Below, piece after piece: positions 7,026 to 10,882 of a stretch of 10,882 nt of DNA. This DNA comes from an uncultured Treponema sp. Its GTDB lineage: Bacteria; Spirochaetota; Spirochaetia; Treponematales; Treponemataceae. Location: contig CAMWPF010000025.1 in the NCBI GenBank assembly GCA_947176045.1, positions 1 through 10,882 on the forward strand, written 5' to 3'. A program made the translations under genes and the position numbers. Positions within the stretch are counted from its first letter, which is position 1. Each line of letters starts with the position of its first letter. The notes under the pieces are model-generated. The model saw only the letters and a list, made by a program, of their open reading frames with translations, made no database searches and was not told where the DNA came from.

Positions 7026-7550
7026 ATGAGGAAAGCGGCTTTAGTGTCTGTCATAATCGGCATTTTGTTTTATTCGTGCGGAAAGCCGATTGATGGACAT
7101 GATGTTACCGATTTCAAGATTTTGAACAATGCGGAAAAAGCTGTAACATTCTCTTTGAACGGAGAAGTGCTGACAGTTGAAAAAAATGCGGAGATGTATG
7201 TTTCTGTACCCATGGACAGTTCTGTGGAAATAGAAGAAGCGGTCGAAAACCACCTGGCCTGCACTGTACGCCGTGCGGTATTCCATAATGAACGGTTTTA
7301 CAATTATATTGAGATAGACGATGTGCCGTCATACAGCTGCATCGCCAGCAATATGTCTTCGTTTGAAATTGAAATCGTGTTTGGAGAAGCCCAAGGCGAC
7401 CGACTGACAATTCTGCCGATGGAAGAGGATGCCGATTTTACAAGCTATGTGCGGAAGGAGGAAGTGCGGGCAACGTTTGCAGGCTCTGGAACCAACGCAG
7501 ACGACTATGTGCGTGTTGAATACAAGCCCGTGGAAATCACAGAAAGCTGA
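7026..7550 (+). CDS. Small hypothetical lipoprotein
   Basis: This 174-residue protein is not recognised as a known family. The N-terminus MRKAALVSVIIGILFYSCG is a short lipoprotein signal; Cys18 follows F-Y-S, a relaxed lipobox of the sort spirochaetes accept. The mature part looks beta-rich with many alternating hydrophobic residues and acidic patches, and has four further cysteines or fewer, two of them (in ACTV and YSCIAS) mid-protein. No catalytic motif or further transmembrane segment is seen. The start is supported by GAGAGG (7014-7019), 6 bases upstream. An upstream TTG (6972) would add 18 residues but lies in the tRNA-Ala terminator. The gene sits alone between two tRNA genes that each have their own promoter and terminator. 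Its GC content is about 45% by hand count, clearly below its neighbours, which hints at separate ancestry. Confidence 0.85.
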   Translation: MRKAALVSVIIGILFYSCGKPIDGHDVTDFKILNNAEKAVTFSLNGEVLTVEKNAEMYVSVPMDSSVEIEEAVENHLACTVRRAVFHNERFYNYIEIDDVPSYSCIASNMSSFEIEIVFGEAQGDRLTILPMEEDADFTSYVRKEEVRATFAGSGTNADDYVRVEYKPVEITES

Positions 7551-7602
7551 CCGCCGCACTTGCTGCCGGTTGACGCGGAAGGCGGCGCGGGCGGTTTTGG
7601 TG

Positions 7603-7631
7603 TTGACTTTTTTTCCGCGGCGCTGTATATT
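7603..7631 (+). promoter_or_regulatory. Promoter of tRNA-fMet
   Basis: TTGACT (7603-7608) and TATATT (7626-7631) are separated by exactly 17 bases. Predicted transcription begins about 7 bases before the tRNA. Confidence 0.78.
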
Positions 7632-7644
7632 GGACGCAATACGA

Positions 7645-7717
7645 CGCGGGGTAGAGCAGTTGGCAGCTCGTCGGGCTCATAACCCGGAGGCCGTTGGTTC
7701 AAGTCCAACCCCCGCTA
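7645..7717 (+). tRNA. Initiator tRNA-fMet, anticodon CAT
   Basis: A 73-base cloverleaf: acceptor CGCGGGG with CCCCGCT, D stem GAGC/GCTC, anticodon stem TCGGG/CCCGG with loop CTCATAA (anticodon CAT at 7678-7680), variable loop AGGCC, and T arm GTTGG-TTCAAGT-CCAAC. The discriminator is A7717. Two initiator hallmarks are visible: three consecutive G-C pairs at the bottom of the anticodon stem, and an unpaired 1-72 position. Here that mismatch is C1-T72, not the more common C1-A72. CCA is not encoded. Confidence 0.97.
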
Positions 7718-7721
7718 TCCG

Positions 7722-7748
7722 AAAGACCGGTTTTTGCCGGTCTTTTTT
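7722..7748 (+). terminator. Intrinsic terminator of tRNA-fMet
   Basis: A 9-bp perfect stem (AAAGACCGG with CCGGTCTTT, loop TTTTTG) continues into a T run, four bases after the tRNA. Confidence 0.92.
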
Positions 7749-7768
7749 ATTCGTGCGGAGGGTTTAAT

Positions 7769-7790
7769 ACCCCGACGCTTGCGTCGAGGT
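7769..7790. other. Short stem-loop with CTTG loop, possibly a dispersed repeat unit
   Basis: CCCCGACG and CGTCGAGG flank a CTTG loop; seven of eight pairs match. It lies in the 131-base gap between the tRNA-fMet terminator and the large hydrolase gene. No T run follows, so it is not a standard terminator. No second copy was noticed in this window. Confidence 0.4.
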
Positions 7791-7879
7791 TGTTGATTTT
7801 AGCGGATGCCTGCTGGCTCTGCGCGGATATTCTCTTCCGAACCGCTTAATTTTTCCCTAAAAACTCCGATAAACGAAAT

Positions 7880-10261
7880 ATGGTTGTTTTCGTTTTTTTG
7901 CTATTGTTTTTATCCAGCGCGTCGAATTTTGTCTTTGCGCGCGATGTGAAGCCGCTTTACAAGCTTCCGGAGCAGGCTGTGGTTTCGAACGAAAAAATCT
8001 CCGAGACAAAGGCGTTCCTCGCAGGTTCGAGCCGGGGGTTGTTCAAGATTACGAGCGGAAACAGCGCGCTGCCGTTGTGGACTGACGGAGCTGTCGAACA
8101 GATTGTGCGGACGGAGATTCCGTCTGAAGATGGAAAATTTCATGAAGTGTGGTACTTTCGGACAGACAAGGGCATTCTGTTCAGTTCCGATTTGGAGCAT
8201 TTCGAACTGCGGAATGAAGGGCTTCCCTTTCTGACGCTCAAAAGCTATGACGGCGGGCATACGGAATTCGACAAGCAGGTGCAGGCGCTCAAAGACGTGT
8301 GCGTGAATCCGCTCAATTCCATGCAGATTGTAACGGCGACCAAGGACAACGTATACTTGTCGCGGGACGGCGGCAAGAACTGGAAGTCGCTTGGTTCAAT
8401 GAGCCGCGCGACGTCCGGAATCAAGGCGGTCGCAGTTGCGTCCATGCCGGTCGCGACTTCCGACGGTACGGCGAAGACGGAGCTGGTCGTGTTCATGTCG
8501 CATCCGATTTTCGGGTTTTCCTACATCAAGCCGGATGCCGCAAAGCCGTCGTGGGTTGACATTTCCGCCGGGTTCGAGATGATGCCGACGATGGCTTCTT
8601 CCGATGAGATTTCCGACATCCTTCCCGTGCTTGTTCCCGATGAGGACGGCGTCCTCAAGACGGAGCTGTACGTTTCGCAGATGTATCTGCCGCGGATCTA
8701 CAAATTCAATTGGAACGCGAAGCGCGCGGAATGCGTGTACCGCGGCGGCGAGCCGGCAGATTCCATCGATGGAATGACGACGGTGGGCGGCATTCTGATG
8801 TACACGACGATAGAAGGCGTCGGCGCGCTCAATATGAACACGTTGGAAAGTCCCGGCATTCCTGAAAAGCTGGAGGAATGGAAGAAAAGCCTTGCCGGCG
8901 TTCCTGGATTTTTGAATGCGGCGTGGATTCCGTACAACAAGACCGGCTTCAAGCAGGGCGTCTGCCTGAACGAACTGTGGATGCTGTATCCGGCGAGCCT
9001 CAACACGGAATACGGTGCAATTGCGGCGCACAAGAAAAGCCTGTATGTGTCGGCATACCAGTGCCGCCTTCAGTCCGGCATCGACAAATTCAAGAAATTG
9101 ATAAAAGACAACAATTTGAACAGCCTTGTGATTGACATGAAGGACGACTACGGGCTGCTCCGGTACGATGCGAAGGATCCGCTTGTCTTGGAAAAAGGAA
9201 AGATTACGCAGTACGCCGTGAACCTCGACCATTTCGTTGAGGAATTCAAGCAGGACGGCGTGTACTTGATTGCGCGCATCGTCGTATTCAAGGACAGGAA
9301 CCTAGCGTCGTATGGAAAGTCGAAGTATGCCGTCTGGAACTACAACACCCAGTCGCCGTGGGTTGGAATCAAGGAATACGAGGATGTCATTGATGAGGAG
9401 ACAGGCGAGGTAACGGATCATCGGGCGCTGTACTATGACGAAAACTGGGTTGATCCGTATTCTCCGGAAGTGTGGGAGTACAACGTGGCGATTGCCAAGG
9501 AGCTGATTTCCCGCGGCTTCGACGAAATTCAATTCGACTACATCCGCTTTCCGACCGACGGATTGAACCTGCGCTCCGCGTCATACCGTTGGAAGAGCGA
9601 CGGCATGGACAAGGAGAGCGCGCTGATTTCATTCTTGCGGTACGCGCGGAAGAACATCGCCGCGCCGCTCGGAATCGATATTTACGGCGCGAACGGCTGG
9701 TACCGCAGCGGGACGCGCACCGGGCAGGATGTAGAAATGCTTTCCGAATATGTGGACGTCATCGGCCCGATGTTCTATCCCAGCCATTTCGAGCAGAAAT
9801 TCTTGAATTACGCGCCGTTTCCCGACCGGCCGTATCGCATTTATTTTTATGGAACATATCGGAACACAGTCATGGCGCGCAACCGCGCGATTGTGCGTCC
9901 GTGGGTTCAGGCGTTTTATTTGAATGTAAGCTACGACCGCCAGTATTACAACAGCGACTACGTGCGGAAGGAAATTTTCGGCGTGCGGGATTCCGTGGAT
10001 CAAGGCTATATGTATTGGAACAATTCAGGCGAGTACGCAACCATTTCCCCTGATGTGTCTGCCGAGGATGCGTATCCCGGCGAAGCGCCGGAGGCGGACG
10101 CCCGGTTCCGAAAGCCCGCTATTGGAACGGCCGTCGCGCCGGAATTCATCGACGACGGAATTTCTGTGCTGGATTCGCTATATTACCACGGGCAGAAGCC
10201 TCATGCGGTTGCGTCCGAGCCGATTTTTACGCCGCTTCTGAAGGCGAAGACGTATTTTTAA
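7880..10261 (+). CDS. Exported protein with N-terminal propeller-like region and DUF4015-type putative glycoside hydrolase domain
   Basis: This 793-residue protein starts with a hydrophobic signal (3-20, probable cleavage after VFA, before RDVKP) that lacks the usual positive charge. Residues about 30-370 look like a beta-propeller, with strand-rich repeats and one clear Asp-box, SRDGGKNW (161-168), as in BNR/sortilin-like proteins. Residues about 380-720 form a TIM-barrel-like domain resembling the putative glycoside hydrolase family DUF4015 (Pfam PF13200): SLVIDMKDDYG (415-425), VYLIARIVVFKD (461-472), RGFDEIQFDYIRFP (545-558, with likely active acidic residues), GIDIYGANGWY (598-608) and DVIGPMFYPSHF (626-637). 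The last 70 or so residues look disordered. ATG 7880 is the only usable start, because a stop lies in frame at 7847 with no ATG, GTG or TTG between; no Shine-Dalgarno is present. It is monocistronic and convergent with carA. A cell-envelope polysaccharide-processing role is inferred; substrate unknown. Confidence 0.87.
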   Translation: MVVFVFLLLFLSSASNFVFARDVKPLYKLPEQAVVSNEKISETKAFLAGSSRGLFKITSGNSALPLWTDGAVEQIVRTEIPSEDGKFHEVWYFRTDKGILFSSDLEHFELRNEGLPFLTLKSYDGGHTEFDKQVQALKDVCVNPLNSMQIVTATKDNVYLSRDGGKNWKSLGSMSRATSGIKAVAVASMPVATSDGTAKTELVVFMSHPIFGFSYIKPDAAKPSWVDISAGFEMMPTMASSDEISDILPVLVPDEDGVLKTELYVSQMYLPRIYKFNWNAKRAECVYRGGEPADSIDGMTTVGGILMYTTIEGVGALNMNTLESPGIPEKLEEWKKSLAGVPGFLNAAWIPYNKTGFKQGVCLNELWMLYPASLNTEYGAIAAHKKSLYVSAYQCRLQSGIDKFKKLIKDNNLNSLVIDMKDDYGLLRYDAKDPLVLEKGKITQYAVNLDHFVEEFKQDGVYLIARIVVFKDRNLASYGKSKYAVWNYNTQSPWVGIKEYEDVIDEETGEVTDHRALYYDENWVDPYSPEVWEYNVAIAKELISRGFDEIQFDYIRFPTDGLNLRSASYRWKSDGMDKESALISFLRYARKNIAAPLGIDIYGANGWYRSGTRTGQDVEMLSEYVDVIGPMFYPSHFEQKFLNYAPFPDRPYRIYFYGTYRNTVMARNRAIVRPWVQAFYLNVSYDRQYYNSDYVRKEIFGVRDSVDQGYMYWNNSGEYATISPDVSAEDAYPGEAPEADARFRKPAIGTAVAPEFIDDGISVLDSLYYHGQKPHAVASEPIFTPLLKAKTYF

Positions 10262-10268
10262 TCTGCCG

Positions 10269-10314
10269 GGCGCAGGGCAGCCCCGCGCCTGCTTCAGGCT
10301 GGCTTGAAGCAGGC
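10269..10314. other. Two overlapping hairpins at the convergent gene ends
   Basis: Hairpin one (10269-10289) pairs GGCGC with GCGCC and GGG with CCC around one mismatch. Hairpin two (10287-10314) is a perfect 10-bp stem, GCCTGCTTCA with TGAAGCAGGC, loop 8, and contains the carA stop codon. They share three bases, so full formation of one weakens the other. No T run follows on either strand. Confidence 0.55.
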
Positions 10315-10882
10315 CGTGGCGGCAGCTGCCTTGTACGGAGCCGTGAAGTTGCGGAAATAGTTCCTGTCGTTGATGAGGCTGATGAAGTCGTCGAACAGGA
10401 AGTTCAAGTCCAGCGGGCCGGCGGCGGCTTCCGGGTGGAACTGGACGCTGAACGCAGGAATATCTGTATAGGTGACGCCTTCGCACGTGCCGTCGTTCGT
10501 GTTCACGAAGCTGAGGACGGCGCCCTCAGGAAGGCTGGCGTTTTCCACCGCGTAGCCGTGGTTCTGGCTGGAAATGTAGACGCGCCCGCTGGAAAGGTGC
10601 TTGACTGGCTGGTTCGCGCCGCGGTGTCCGTATTTGAGCTTTGAAGTCGCCGCGCCGCGCGCCAATGCGAGCAGCTGGTGTCCGAGGCAGATGCCGAAAA
10701 TCGGAACGCCGCTGGCGCACAGCTTTTTGATTTCTGCGATAATTGTCTGATTTTCCTGCGGATCGCCCGGCCCGTTGGAGAGCATGATTCCGTCCGGCTT
10801 GTGGGCGAGGATGGCTTCCGCGGAAGCCGCTCCGGCGACGGTAACGACTTCGACGCCGCGTTTGAGCAGCTCGCGCCGGATG
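10294..10882 (-). CDS. carA: Carbamoyl-phosphate synthase small (glutaminase) subunit, 5' partial
   Basis: The frame is open to the right edge; 195 C-terminal residues are visible. This subunit hydrolyses glutamine and passes ammonia to CarB for carbamoyl phosphate, feeding pyrimidine and arginine synthesis. The visible part is the class I glutamine amidotransferase domain: LSNGPGDP (34-41 of the fragment), nucleophile Cys65 in FGICLGHQ, GHRGANQPV (85-93), SSQNHGYAVE (104-113) and the His149/Glu151 pair in VQFHPEAAAGP. HRGANQPV and NHGYAV are typical of CarA rather than of other amidotransferases. About 20 residues extend past the usual end. An internal ATG at 10785 is not the start, because the domain continues upstream of it. 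It converges on the large hydrolase gene, so carB does not follow it directly. Confidence 0.95.
   Translation of the reverse strand, partial: IRRELLKRGVEVVTVAGAASAEAILAHKPDGIMLSNGPGDPQENQTIIAEIKKLCASGVPIFGICLGHQLLALARGAATSKLKYGHRGANQPVKHLSSGRVYISSQNHGYAVENASLPEGAVLSFVNTNDGTCEGVTYTDIPAFSVQFHPEAAAGPLDLNFLFDDFISLINDRNYFRNFTAPYKAAAATACFKPA

Noticed and set aside
7505..7708. A minus-strand frame over tRNA-fMet beginning MDLNQRPPGYEPDELPTALP
   Set aside because: This is the familiar spurious peptide obtained by reading a tRNA gene backwards. The frame at 6517-6945 over tRNA-Ala is the same kind of artefact.
8396..9232. A 278-codon minus-strand frame inside the large hydrolase gene
   Set aside because: It has shadow composition and is fully enclosed by a convincing plus-strand gene.

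Overview
The window is a GC-rich (roughly 57-60%), densely coded bacterial chromosomal segment. It holds nine protein-coding genes (two cut by the window edges), two tRNA genes and short intergenic gaps; no stretch over 300 bases lacks a gene. No phage, transposon, CRISPR or plasmid functions were seen. Two small exported proteins with relaxed lipoboxes, a GH18 lipoprotein and a propeller-plus-hydrolase envelope protein fit a Treponema-like spirochaete. This is a guess from gene content and style, not a phylogenetic result.

Layout. 2-862 (+): C-terminal half of a ModF-like ABC ATPase, cut by the left edge. 906-1970 (+): GH18 lipoprotein, 43 bases downstream and possibly co-transcribed. 2048-2827 (-): RlmB/TrmH-type 23S rRNA 2'-O-ribose methyltransferase. 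2908-3411 (-): YchJ-like protein with two SEC-C zinc motifs. 3525-6792 (+): a tight three-gene operon of an NAD-dependent epimerase-like protein with a Zn-finger tail, an EFR1-type flavodoxin/ferredoxin protein and a metallo-beta-lactamase-fold hydrolase; both junctions are TGATG overlaps. 6868-6941: tRNA-Ala(GGC). 7026-7550: a small, GC-poor lipoprotein of unknown function. 7645-7717: initiator tRNA-fMet(CAT). 7880-10261 (+): large exported protein with a propeller-like N-terminal half and a DUF4015-type putative glycoside hydrolase. 10294-10882 (-): C-terminal part of carA, convergent with the previous gene and cut by the right edge.

Regulation visible in the sequence. Both tRNA genes have good -35/-10 boxes and strong intrinsic terminators. 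The divergent SEC-C and epimerase genes each have a well-spaced sigma70-type promoter whose -10 box lies only 6-7 bases from the start codon, so both mRNAs are predicted to be leaderless or nearly so. The GH18 gene has a strong Shine-Dalgarno sequence, and the two downstream operon genes rely on stop-start overlap.

Most of the content is ordinary housekeeping and envelope biology. The most unusual parts are the leaderless divergent promoter pair, the epimerase/Zn-finger fusion leading an EFR1-MBL operon, and the GC-poor lipoprotein between two tRNA genes.
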